Source: Bacteroidales bacterium UBA6207 (lineage in GTDB: Bacteria > Bacteroidota > Bacteroidia > Bacteroidales > F082). From it: a stretch of 12,644 bases of DNA. The position numbers and the translations under genes are program-made. Of the stretch, positions 1 to 5,692 are shown piece by piece. Every line of letters starts with the position of its first letter. Position 1 is the first letter of the stretch. The stretch spans positions 1 through 12,644 of the forward strand of contig DISP01000063.1 in assembly GCA_002421995.1 (NCBI GenBank). The letters run 5' to 3'. The notes under the pieces were generated by a model. That model was given only the letters and a program-made list of their open reading frames with translations. It was not told the origin of the DNA and did no database searches.

Positions 1-761
1 GCGGAGTTACTCCCGGCAAGGGTGGAACCGAGCATTTAGGCAAACCTGTTTTCAACACAGTTAAAGATGCTGTTGAAAAGGCCGGTGCTGATGTGAGTGT
101 CATTTTTGTTCCGCCAGCCTTTGCTGCCGATGCCATCATGGAGGCAGCCGAAGCCGGTATAAAAGTGATTGTTTGTATCACAGAAGGAATTCCTACGGCT
201 GATATGGTCAAGGTGAAAGAGTATTTGAAAGGCAGAGATTCAAGACTTATTGGACCAAACTGTCCGGGTGTTATTACTCCGGGAGAAGCCAAGGTTGGAA
301 TCATGCCCGGCTTCATTCACAGCAAAGGAAGGGTAGGAATCGTTTCCCGCTCGGGAACTTTGACCTATGAGGCTGTTGATCAGCTTACAAAGGCAGGTTT
401 AGGACAGACAACTGCCATTGGCATTGGAGGAGACCCCGTGATTGGAACAACAACCCGCGATGCTGTTCAGCTGCTGATGAACGATCCTGAAACGGAAGGC
501 ATTGTTATGATTGGTGAAATTGGAGGCAGTATGGAAGCCGATGCTGCATATTGGGTCAAGGAAAACGGAACTAAACCGGTTGTTGGGTTCATTGCCGGTG
601 CAACAGCGCCAAAAGGCCGGACAATGGGACATGCGGGAGCCATTATAGGTGGAAAAGCCGATACAGCTGAAGCAAAAAAAGCCATTATGACTGAGTGTGG
701 CATCCATGTCGTGGACTCGCCTGCCGACATAGGAAAGAAAATGCTCGAGTTGCTGTCATAA
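1..761 (+). CDS. sucD: Succinyl-CoA ligase (ADP-forming) alpha subunit, 5' end missing
   Basis: Catalyses, with the beta subunit SucC, the reversible TCA-cycle step succinyl-CoA + ADP + Pi to succinate + CoA + ATP in the cytoplasm. The frame is open from the window edge (first full codon at 3) and gives 252 residues. The family is about 290 long, so roughly the first 37-40 residues lie outside. Visible family marks are a GKGGTEHLGKPVF stretch at the start of the CoA-binding part, the IGPNCPG segment, a SRSGTLTYE segment of the ligase domain, and GRTMGHAGAI near the C-terminus, whose histidine (codon 630-632) is the residue phosphorylated during catalysis. All of these are intact, so the gene is likely functional. 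It is a core gene, marking the conserved left flank of the accessory region. An internal ATG at 93 is not the true start because homology continues upstream of it. Confidence 0.97.
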   Translation, partial: GVTPGKGGTEHLGKPVFNTVKDAVEKAGADVSVIFVPPAFAADAIMEAAEAGIKVIVCITEGIPTADMVKVKEYLKGRDSRLIGPNCPGVITPGEAKVGIMPGFIHSKGRVGIVSRSGTLTYEAVDQLTKAGLGQTTAIGIGGDPVIGTTTRDAVQLLMNDPETEGIVMIGEIGGSMEADAAYWVKENGTKPVVGFIAGATAPKGRTMGHAGAIIGGKADTAEAKKAIMTECGIHVVDSPADIGKKMLELLS

Positions 762-775
762 GCAAGCATAGACTT

Positions 776-802
776 AAAAAGCTCCGTCAGGAGCTTTTTT
801 TT
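776..802 (+). terminator. Intrinsic terminator of sucD
   Basis: Perfect hairpin 14 bases after the sucD stop: AAAAAGCTCC (776-785), loop GTCA, GGAGCTTTTT (790-799), with the T run continuing to 802. The A/T-symmetric stem could also work for transcription arriving from the other strand. From here to the tRNA promoter the sequence is AT-rich and shows no gene. Confidence 0.9.
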
Positions 803-968
803 CCAATAAGCATGAAATCATCCAGATTTCTGAAGTTTTTTAATGACTTCCTGCTTCAACCCCATGTCCGAATAAATCAATATTGAGTTTTTCGCTATTC
901 ACAACTTATTGTAAAATAATTGATTGAAATTTTCCGGAATTTTTTTTTGAAAAAAACTTGAAATCAGC

Positions 969-998
969 TTTGCAGGAATAAATATTGTAGTATATTTG
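969..998 (+). promoter_or_regulatory. Bacteroidota-type promoter for tRNA-Val
   Basis: TTTG at 969-972 and TATATTTG at 991-998 match the TTTG / TAnnTTTG consensus of the primary sigma factor in Bacteroidota, with an 18-base spacer. Transcription would start near 1003-1006, about 40 bases before the mature tRNA 5' end. This element is one of the best phylum clues in the window. Confidence 0.75.
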
Positions 999-1042
999 CA
1001 CACCCAAAACGAGGGAGCTAACTGAAAAGTTAGAATTTTAAT

Positions 1043-1117
1043 GGGAGTTTAGCTCAGCTGGTTCAGAGCATCTGCCTTACAAGCAGAGGGTCGGGGGTTC
1101 GAATCCCTCAACTCCCA
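1043..1117 (+). tRNA. tRNA-Val (anticodon UAC)
   Basis: Full cloverleaf. The acceptor stem GGGAGTT (1043-1049) pairs with AACTCCC (1110-1116), with discriminator A at 1117. The D arm is GCTC/GAGC. The anticodon stem TCTGC/GCAGA carries loop CTTACAA, giving anticodon TAC at 1078-1080 (valine). The T arm GGGGG / CCCTC has loop TTCGAAT and one G-T pair. CCA is not encoded. It sits alone between its own promoter and terminator. tRNA genes of this kind are common integration sites. The DNA downstream is accessory, but no second copy of the tRNA 3' end was found in this window. Confidence 0.96.
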
Positions 1118-1140
1118 CAACAAACGAAGAAAGAAAGTAG

Positions 1141-1176
1141 AAACCATCGAAAATAACACATTTTCGGTGGTTTTTT
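1141..1176 (+). terminator. Intrinsic terminator of the tRNA-Val transcript
   Basis: A 14-bp stem AAACCATCGAAAAT (1141-1154) / ATTTTCGGTGGTTT (1160-1173) contains one T-G pair and a five-base loop AACAC, and is followed by T to 1176. It lies 23 bases after the tRNA 3' end. Confidence 0.88.
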
Positions 1177-1295
1177 GCTTTTAGGGGTGCATATATTGGC
1201 ACAAGAGCGCATATAGGACAAGGGTTTAGCAGCCGGGACTCAATTGCCAGGGAAATGAGTCCGTCAAAATGTTGATTATGCTATGATTTGCAATA

Positions 1296-1345
1296 CTTTG
1301 CATTTGATTTTTTATTGTGTTTCTTTAATCATAACAAATGCAAAG
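1296..1345. repeat. 11-bp inverted repeat with a 28-base spacer
   Basis: CTTTGCATTTG at 1296-1306 is the exact reverse complement of CAAATGCAAAG at 1335-1345. No T run follows on either side, so it is not an obvious terminator. It could be a protein-binding site or a remnant. Function unknown. Confidence 0.6.
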
Positions 1346-1514
1346 AGCAATATTTAAGGTGCTTTTCTTTGTAAAGCGCATAAAACTACTGCAGGATGTG
1401 TCATTAGCTATTTTTTGCAAGAATCACAGTGAATAATAGTTTGAAGATGCGTGGATTTGCTTCGAAAACTTTCCGGGTTGAGGATTTGAAGATTTAAGCG
1501 TAAAAATTCATTGA

Positions 1515-1616
1515 AATGTTTTGGTGAATAGAATAGGGCTTTGTAATTTTACAGCAATTCCGGAGGGGCCGGGTCGTGGGTTTAGGCTGGTTGTTATTTA
1601 CACGACCTGATTCGCC
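1515..1616 (+). pseudogene. Possible C-terminal gene remnant ending in a GFRLV motif
   Basis: An open stretch between stops at 1512 and 1614 encodes about 33 residues with no good start and ends PEGPGRGFRLVVIYTT. GFRLV close to the C-terminus is typical of formylglycine-generating-enzyme-like (FGE-sulfatase, C-type-lectin-fold) proteins, including the variable proteins of diversity-generating retroelements. That link is from motif memory only. A hairpin starts inside its last codons (1572-1607). No reverse transcriptase or template-repeat copy is present in the window. It may also be chance. Confidence 0.25.
1572..1607. repeat. Hairpin at the end of the GFRLV fragment
   Basis: GGTCGTG (1572-1578) pairs with CACGACC (1601-1607) across a 22-base loop. 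It covers the last codons of the possible gene fragment. Confidence 0.5.
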
Positions 1617-1642
1617 GGAAGCGGGGTTCATGAAGCAATTGT

Positions 1643-1672
1643 GCAGCCCTCTATGAATCCTTTTTGGGCTGC
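1643..1672. repeat. GC-rich hairpin
   Basis: GCAGCCC (1643-1649) pairs with GGGCTGC (1666-1672), with a 16-base loop ending in five T. It is the second of a series of stems between 1572 and 1774. Confidence 0.55.
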
Positions 1673-1696
1673 TTGCACATATTACTATTAAGGTGT

Positions 1697-1718
1697 ACCG
1701 GGAGGCTACAAGCCCGGT
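1697..1718. repeat. Short hairpin ACCGGG/CCCGGT
   Basis: ACCGGG (1697-1702) pairs with CCCGGT (1713-1718) with a ten-base loop. It follows the 1643-1672 stem by 24 bases. Confidence 0.5.
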
Positions 1719-1731
1719 AAAAAGAAGAATG

Positions 1732-1774
1732 AGAGCCATGATGGATGCTGATAAGGCGTTCGGATGGCTCTTTT
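1732..1774 (+). terminator. Terminator-like long-loop hairpin
   Basis: AGAGCCAT (1732-1739) pairs with ATGGCTCT (1764-1771), and TTT follows at 1772-1774. The 24-base loop is long for an intrinsic terminator, so it may instead be the last stem of a structured RNA or the end of a decayed transcript. Confidence 0.35.
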
Positions 1775-1891
1775 GGCGTTTTTGTGATTGTGGTTTTAAA
1801 ATTCAAGTGTAATAAAGATGTTGAATGGTAAGAATAAATTTGAAGCGGCGATTTCGCAGACTATCGGATATCCAGCTATATGTAGCGAGAA

Positions 1892-1912
1892 AAACGCCAT
1901 AGTGTGGCGTTT
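1892..1912. repeat. Compact perfect hairpin
   Basis: AAACGCCA (1892-1899), loop TAGTG, TGGCGTTT (1905-1912): eight perfect pairs, with A-rich sequence before the stem. It could terminate transcription coming from the right (the minus strand gives TTTTT after the stem), or be a recombination or binding site. It lies about 120 bases before the first operon gene. Confidence 0.55.
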
Positions 1913-2004
1913 AGCGGGTAGTTATCGGTCAGTGTAAAAAAGCCGACCCGCAAATGGCACGTTTGGTTTTCCCCGACACTAACAGTATATAAGATATAAA
2001 AAAG

Positions 2005-2012
2005 TAAATTTG
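2005..2012 (+). promoter_or_regulatory. -7-type promoter element for the nucleotidase/RM operon
   Basis: TAAATTTG matches TAnnTTTG and lies 17 bases before the ATG at 2030, giving a very short leader. No TTTG element sits at the usual distance upstream (the nearest is 1962-1965, too far), so the promoter would be weak or need an activator. Confidence 0.45.
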
Positions 2013-2029
2013 ACAATTAAAAAATATAA

Positions 2030-3004
2030 ATGGGATTAGACTTTTCAAAAATATTGGTTGTTGGAGTTTCTTCTCGAGCTTTATTCAATCTTGAAGAAGA
2101 AGAAAAAATATTCAAAGAAAAAAATGTACGTGGTTTTCGTGAATATCAGTTTGCCAATGAAGATAAATTACTTGAGAAAGGTACAGCCTTTCCTTTAGTA
2201 GAAGCATTACTTAAACTCAATAAACACGTTGACACAAAAACACCAATAGTTGAAGTTGTAATTATGTCTAAAAATAGCCCTGAAACTGGGTTAAGGATTC
2301 TAAAATCCATAGAGCGCTATGGATTACCTATAACACGATGGGCATTTTCAGCAGGTGAACCACTTGCACCATTTATAAAAGCTTTCAATATTGACTTATT
2401 CTTATCAAAAGACGAGAAAGACGTTCAGAAAATAATTGATTCATCAAGTTGTGCAACTGCACTGGTTTATGACCCACCAGAGAACTTAACACCTGAAACC
2501 GACAGAGTTAAATTTGCCTTTGATGCAGATGCCGTAGTGTTTTCGGAAGAATCAGAGATCATTTATAAAACACAAAATATTGATGCCTTTCATCAACACG
2601 AAAAAGCAAATGAGAATGTCCCTTTAAATGATGGTCCATTCGCTGCTTTATTAAGAAAGTTATCAGATATTCAAGACCAATTGCCAGTTGAAAAGGAATT
2701 ATCTCCTCTTAGAATTGCGATTGTTACAGCAAGAAATTCACCAAGTCATATGAGAGTAGTTAAAACTTTGAGAAGTTGGAACGTTTACGTTGATGAAGCT
2801 TACTTCTTAGGTGGCTGGCCTAAAGCTCCAGTACTTGAAGCTATTGGTACACACATATTTTTCGATGATCAAGACAGACATTTGGTGGATTCTCAAATAA
2901 AGGTACCTTGTGGAAAGGTGCTATACAAATCGGATTCAATCTTAAAAACTTTTGAAAAAGAGATGATTGTAAAATCTAAGAACTCAGAAAAAACCGAAAA
3001 TTAA
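2030..3004 (+). CDS. Cytosolic 5'-nucleotidase I family protein (HAD-type)
   Basis: 324 residues, matching the cN-I / 5'-nucleotidase family (PF06189), whose members hydrolyse nucleoside 5'-monophosphates such as AMP to nucleoside and phosphate in the cytoplasm. Family marks are VGVSSRALFNLEEEEKIF (11-28), a KNSPETGLR segment (81-89), and a HAD-like catalytic set: FDADAVVFSEESE with D165 and D167 (nucleophile and acid/base), T233 in IVTARNSP, K265 in GGWPKAP, and D279-D280 in IFFDDQ. All catalytic positions appear intact. GC is near 33%, well below the next gene. Its stop overlaps the start of the methyltransferase gene by one base (TAATG), so the two are probably translationally coupled. A housekeeping salvage role is possible, but placement at the head of a restriction-modification operon suggests a defence or regulatory role. 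The substrate is not predictable from sequence. Confidence 0.88.
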   Translation: MGLDFSKILVVGVSSRALFNLEEEEKIFKEKNVRGFREYQFANEDKLLEKGTAFPLVEALLKLNKHVDTKTPIVEVVIMSKNSPETGLRILKSIERYGLPITRWAFSAGEPLAPFIKAFNIDLFLSKDEKDVQKIIDSSSCATALVYDPPENLTPETDRVKFAFDADAVVFSEESEIIYKTQNIDAFHQHEKANENVPLNDGPFAALLRKLSDIQDQLPVEKELSPLRIAIVTARNSPSHMRVVKTLRSWNVYVDEAYFLGGWPKAPVLEAIGTHIFFDDQDRHLVDSQIKVPCGKVLYKSDSILKTFEKEMIVKSKNSEKTEN

Positions 3005-3642
3005 TGAGCCAAGTAAAATCAAAAAAGCGCGTTTCTGATCATGGTGAAGTGTTCACCAATGAGCGTGAAGTGAATGCCATGCTCGATTTGGTGAAACATG
3101 AAACGGAACGCATTGATTCCCGTTTTCTGGAGCCGGCTTGTGGCAACGGGAACTTTTTGGCGGAGGTGCTACGCAGAAAACTTGCAGTGGTTGACCAGCG
3201 TTATGCTTCAAGTCAAATCGAATGGGAAAAAAATGCCATGACAGCTGTTTCATCTGTTTACGGCGTTGAAATTTTGGAAGACAATGCCGAAGAATGCAGA
3301 GAAAGGCTTTTCAATATTTTGACCAAGGCATATTTTGCCAACTTTGGTGTAAATGGAAAAATGGGATATATCGAAAGCATCAGGTACATCCTAAAACGTA
3401 ACATCCTTTGGGGTGATGCATTGGACTTTACCAATCCTGTGACCAAAAAACCAATCATCTTTTCGGAGTGGAGCTTTGCGCTTGATGATAAGGTGAAAAG
3501 AAGAGATTATGTTTTTAGATTTCTGGTAGAACAAACACATCAATTTACCCTTGATTTTAATGATGAAAGCCAGCCTGCAGCCATAGACGAACCTATTCGA
3601 GACTTTCCATTGGTTCATTATCTAAAACTTGGACAAAAATGA
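3004..3642 (+). CDS. Small methyltransferase subunit with SAM motif, no NPPY
   Basis: 212 residues resembling the N-terminal part of N6-adenine DNA methyltransferases. HGEVFTNEREVNAMLDLV (13-30) is like motif X, and FLEPACGNGNFLAEVL (41-56) is a canonical SAM-binding motif I (DP/EPxxGxGxF type). No (N/D)PP(Y/F/W) catalytic motif IV is present in the rest of the protein, so on its own it should not methylate. It starts on the last base of the nucleotidase stop codon and ends in an ATGA overlap with the Eco57I-type gene, pointing to coordinated production of two partner subunits. GC is about 47-55% in its first part, far from the 33% of the preceding gene. The likely role is the SAM-binding or structural half of a two-protein modification enzyme. 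A degenerate paralogue is the alternative. Confidence 0.8.
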   Translation: MSQVKSKKRVSDHGEVFTNEREVNAMLDLVKHETERIDSRFLEPACGNGNFLAEVLRRKLAVVDQRYASSQIEWEKNAMTAVSSVYGVEILEDNAEECRERLFNILTKAYFANFGVNGKMGYIESIRYILKRNILWGDALDFTNPVTKKPIIFSEWSFALDDKVKRRDYVFRFLVEQTHQFTLDFNDESQPAAIDEPIRDFPLVHYLKLGQK

Positions 3643-5153
3643 CAGATCAGAATTACAACCCCGATGTACTCTCCTGCCTTGCCAATTTGAGCAATGACGA
3701 AGTATTTACGCCACCCAATTTGGTAAACGATATTTTGGATTTGCTCCCTGCCGAGTTGTGGAGCAACCCCGGCGCCAAGTTTTTAGACCCTGTATCGAAA
3801 AGTGGTGTGTTTTTGCGTGAAATGGCAAAACGTCTGATGAAAGGTTTGGAAAACCAAATTCCCAACAAGCAGGAACGCATTAACCACATTTTTAGCCAAC
3901 AATTGTATGGCATTGCCATTACCGATTTAACTGCTATGCTATCTCGCAGAAGCGTGTATTGCTCCAAAACTGCCAATGGGAAATACTCCATTTGCGACAC
4001 CTTTACTGATGAGCAAGGAAACATTCGCTACAAAAGAATGAAACATACTTGGCAAAGCGGAAAATGCACCTATTGCGGTGCAAGCCAAGAAGTATATGAC
4101 CGAGAAGATGCCTTGGAAACTTACGCTTACAATTTTATTCACACAGACAATCCTGAAAAAATCTTTAATATGAAGTTTGACGTTATTGTTGGAAATCCAC
4201 CATATCAATTAAATGATGGTGGTGGCACAGGTTCAAGTGCAAAACCTATATACAATTTATTCATTGACCAATCTAAAAAATTAAAACCGAGATATCTTTC
4301 AATGATTATCCCTGCACGTTGGTATTCAGGTGGTAAAGGCTTAGATGAATTCAGAAGTGAAATGCTCAAAGATAAAAGTATTAGAAAGCTTGTTGATTAC
4401 GCTGATTCTAGAGACTGCTTTCCAGGAGTAGATATTGCAGGTGGTGTTTGTTACTTTTTATGGGACAGGGATAATAAAGGAATTTGTGAAGTTGAAACTA
4501 AAAGAAAAGAAGTCGTAATTAAATCAAGTCGATTCCTTGATGAATTTGAGTCTTTTGTTAGAGATAATTTAGCGATAGACATTATTCATAAGGTCAAGAA
4601 AAAAAGTACTTCTTTCTTGGATACAATAGTTTCAAGCAGGATGCCTTTTGGCTTAGTTTCAAGTGTTAGACCAGAAAAGAATGGAGACCTTACTTTAATC
4701 ACAAGTGCAGGGAATGGAAAGATTTCTTCCGCCAAAATAACTAGTGGTAAGGAATTAATTGACAAATGGAAAGTTATGTTGTCCAAAGCTTCAAATGACC
4801 ATGGGGGCCAACCAGATAAGGAAGGTAAAAGAAGGATTTTTTCACGAATAGAAGTAATGCCCCCGAAAACCGTTTGTACAGAATCATATTTAGTGGTTGG
4901 AAATTATAATTCTGAAGGAGAAGCCGAAAATATGGCAAATTTTCTTAGAACGAAATTTTGCAGATTCTTAGTTTCAACGATTCTTCTAACTCAGAATATA
5001 ACTAAAAGCAAATTCATTTTTGTACCTAATATTTCAATGAAAGAAAAGTGGGATGATGAAAAACTATATGCTAAATATGAATTGAAAGAAAATGAAATTG
5101 AATTCATTTCTCAGTTAATACGACCAATGGATTCCAATGAAAGTGATTTATAA
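3639..5153 (+). CDS. Eco57I-type DNA adenine methyltransferase subunit
   Basis: 504 residues. The N-terminus has a motif X-like DEVFTPPNLVNDILDLL (20-36) and an altered motif I, FLDPVSKSGVFLREMAKRL, in which K54 stands where the first glycine is usual. C143 and C146 form a CxxC pair in a short insert. The catalytic motif IV is FDVIVGNPPYQ with N186-P187-P188-Y189, typical of N6-adenine methylation, followed by a GGG-rich loop and a substrate segment (MIIPARWYSGGKGLDEFR). The C-terminal 250 residues would be the target-recognition part. The ATGA overlap with the preceding gene suggests a complex. GC falls from about 45-50% to about 30% near 4100-4180, just before the catalytic motif, so the catalytic and recognition half has a different origin from the N-terminal half. 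It would protect host DNA from the helicase-nuclease encoded downstream. Confidence 0.9.
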   Translation: MTDQNYNPDVLSCLANLSNDEVFTPPNLVNDILDLLPAELWSNPGAKFLDPVSKSGVFLREMAKRLMKGLENQIPNKQERINHIFSQQLYGIAITDLTAMLSRRSVYCSKTANGKYSICDTFTDEQGNIRYKRMKHTWQSGKCTYCGASQEVYDREDALETYAYNFIHTDNPEKIFNMKFDVIVGNPPYQLNDGGGTGSSAKPIYNLFIDQSKKLKPRYLSMIIPARWYSGGKGLDEFRSEMLKDKSIRKLVDYADSRDCFPGVDIAGGVCYFLWDRDNKGICEVETKRKEVVIKSSRFLDEFESFVRDNLAIDIIHKVKKKSTSFLDTIVSSRMPFGLVSSVRPEKNGDLTLITSAGNGKISSAKITSGKELIDKWKVMLSKASNDHGGQPDKEGKRRIFSRIEVMPPKTVCTESYLVVGNYNSEGEAENMANFLRTKFCRFLVSTILLTQNITKSKFIFVPNISMKEKWDDEKLYAKYELKENEIEFISQLIRPMDSNESDL

Positions 5154-5173
5154 ACTTCTAAAAAACAAAAATT

Positions 5174-5548
5174 ATGTATCAAGCAGATTTCGGAACAAAG
5201 CACCAAATTTCATTCAATTCAGAATCAGAATATTATGAACTTTTAGGGTATCTATCAAAAAGCGATGGTTCAACCATACTTGTTTGGGAAGATAACGACC
5301 TTCAAGGTGCTTGGGCAAAAGAAGGGAGAATATTATTCATTGAAGCACAACCAGCATCGCTTAAAGCCAACTTATTACATACTGCAGGAGTTGGTAATAT
5401 TGTTTCAAGAGTAAATTGTAACGAGTTTGTTTTAAACATTAGAGCAAATAACGGCTTTGTGTTAGGTGAAATACAAAACATACCTCAGATAAGAGCAACG
5501 GTTCCCCAACAGTATATCTCTGATTTTGATGCAGGTTTACAACTTTAA
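5174..5548 (+). CDS. Unknown 124-residue protein in the RM operon
   Basis: I do not recognise this family. The protein begins MYQADFGTKHQISFNSESEY and has no predicted signal peptide, membrane segment or nuclease motif that I can see. The alternation of hydrophobic residues suggests a small beta-rich cytoplasmic fold, and it has a single cysteine (in VNCNEF). The start follows the methyltransferase stop by 20 bases with an A-rich leader (AAAACAAAAATT). It shares the low GC (about 32%) of the C-terminal half of the methyltransferase and ends eight bases before the helicase-gene relic, so it belongs to the same imported block. Its job could be specificity, control of restriction timing, or inhibition of the nuclease, but none of this can be read from the sequence. 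Confidence 0.75.
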   Translation: MYQADFGTKHQISFNSESEYYELLGYLSKSDGSTILVWEDNDLQGAWAKEGRILFIEAQPASLKANLLHTAGVGNIVSRVNCNEFVLNIRANNGFVLGEIQNIPQIRATVPQQYISDFDAGLQL

Positions 5549-5556
5549 AAAAACCG

Positions 5557-5681
5557 ATGGCAAATAGAGAATTTTTCCACCCAGTCCTTCCACCAATCCA
5601 ACCATTTATGCATATGAGTTGGTGGGGGTTGCAGCGCACAAGGGTTTGCTCAAAATAATAAAACAATCAAAAGTGCTATGA
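5557..5681 (+). pseudogene. Frameshifted relic of the start of a GIY-YIG helicase gene
   Basis: An ATG at 5557 begins a copy of the N-terminus of the restriction subunit encoded at 6516. Bases 5569-5657 align with 6528-6617, with about 78 identities in 90 columns by hand count. One T is missing from a run (five at 5572-5576, six at 6531-6536), which shifts the frame and gives a stop at 5656-5658. With the T restored the peptide would read FFPPSPSTNPTIYAYELVGV and continue AAHKGLLKI, against FFPPRPATNPTIYAYELVGV and ATHKGLLKI in the full gene. Homology stops abruptly after that. The original frame then ends at 5679-5681, overlapping the Bro-N start. Seven of eleven substitutions are silent, so both copies were once functional and diverged in separate lineages. 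Confidence 0.9.
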
Positions 5682-5692
5682 GTAAAAAAGAA
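5678..5692 (+). repeat. 15-bp direct repeat, left copy
   Basis: ATGAGTAAAAAAGAA at the Bro-N start is identical to 6516-6530 at the helicase start. The two copies are 838 bases apart and bracket the Bro-N gene exactly. The relic's own N-terminus differs here (ATGGCAAATAGAGAA). Confidence 0.7.

Larger units (their letters stand above)
1177..2029. other. Gene-poor 850-base zone between tRNA-Val and the defence operon
   Basis: No reading frame here has a credible start, length and family signal. The stretch holds an 11-bp inverted repeat (1296-1345), a short terminal gene fragment (1515-1616), a run of hairpins (1572-1774), one compact perfect hairpin (1892-1912) and a promoter-like element close to the first operon gene (2005-2012). 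The minus-strand 81-codon frame over 1494-1739 mostly mirrors the fragment and hairpins and is not called. The mixture suggests decayed accessory DNA left by past integration events downstream of the tRNA. Confidence 0.6.

Noticed and set aside
399..769. Minus-strand frames opposite sucD
   Set aside because: They are shadows of a strongly conserved core gene with intact catalytic residues in the plus frame.
695..886. 63-codon plus-strand frame across the end of sucD
   Set aside because: It runs through the sucD stop and its terminator hairpin, so it is not a plausible gene.
1515..1616. Full diversity-generating retroelement
   Set aside because: No reverse transcriptase, accessory gene or template repeat is visible in the window. 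Only a weak fragment is reported.
1494..1739. 81-codon reading frame on the minus strand
   Set aside because: It overlaps the hairpin run and mirrors the GFRLV fragment. It has no recognisable domain, start signal or neighbours on that strand.
1860..1990. Possible integron attC-like or transposon-end sequence (hairpin plus GTTA-like and TAAC-like ends)
   Set aside because: The pairs do not form the required core-site arrangement, and no integrase, cassette array or matching second end is present.
3004..5153. One methyltransferase gene split by a frameshift
   Set aside because: Both proteins carry their own motif X-like and motif I-like segments at their N-termini, so they are two subunits and not halves of one broken gene.
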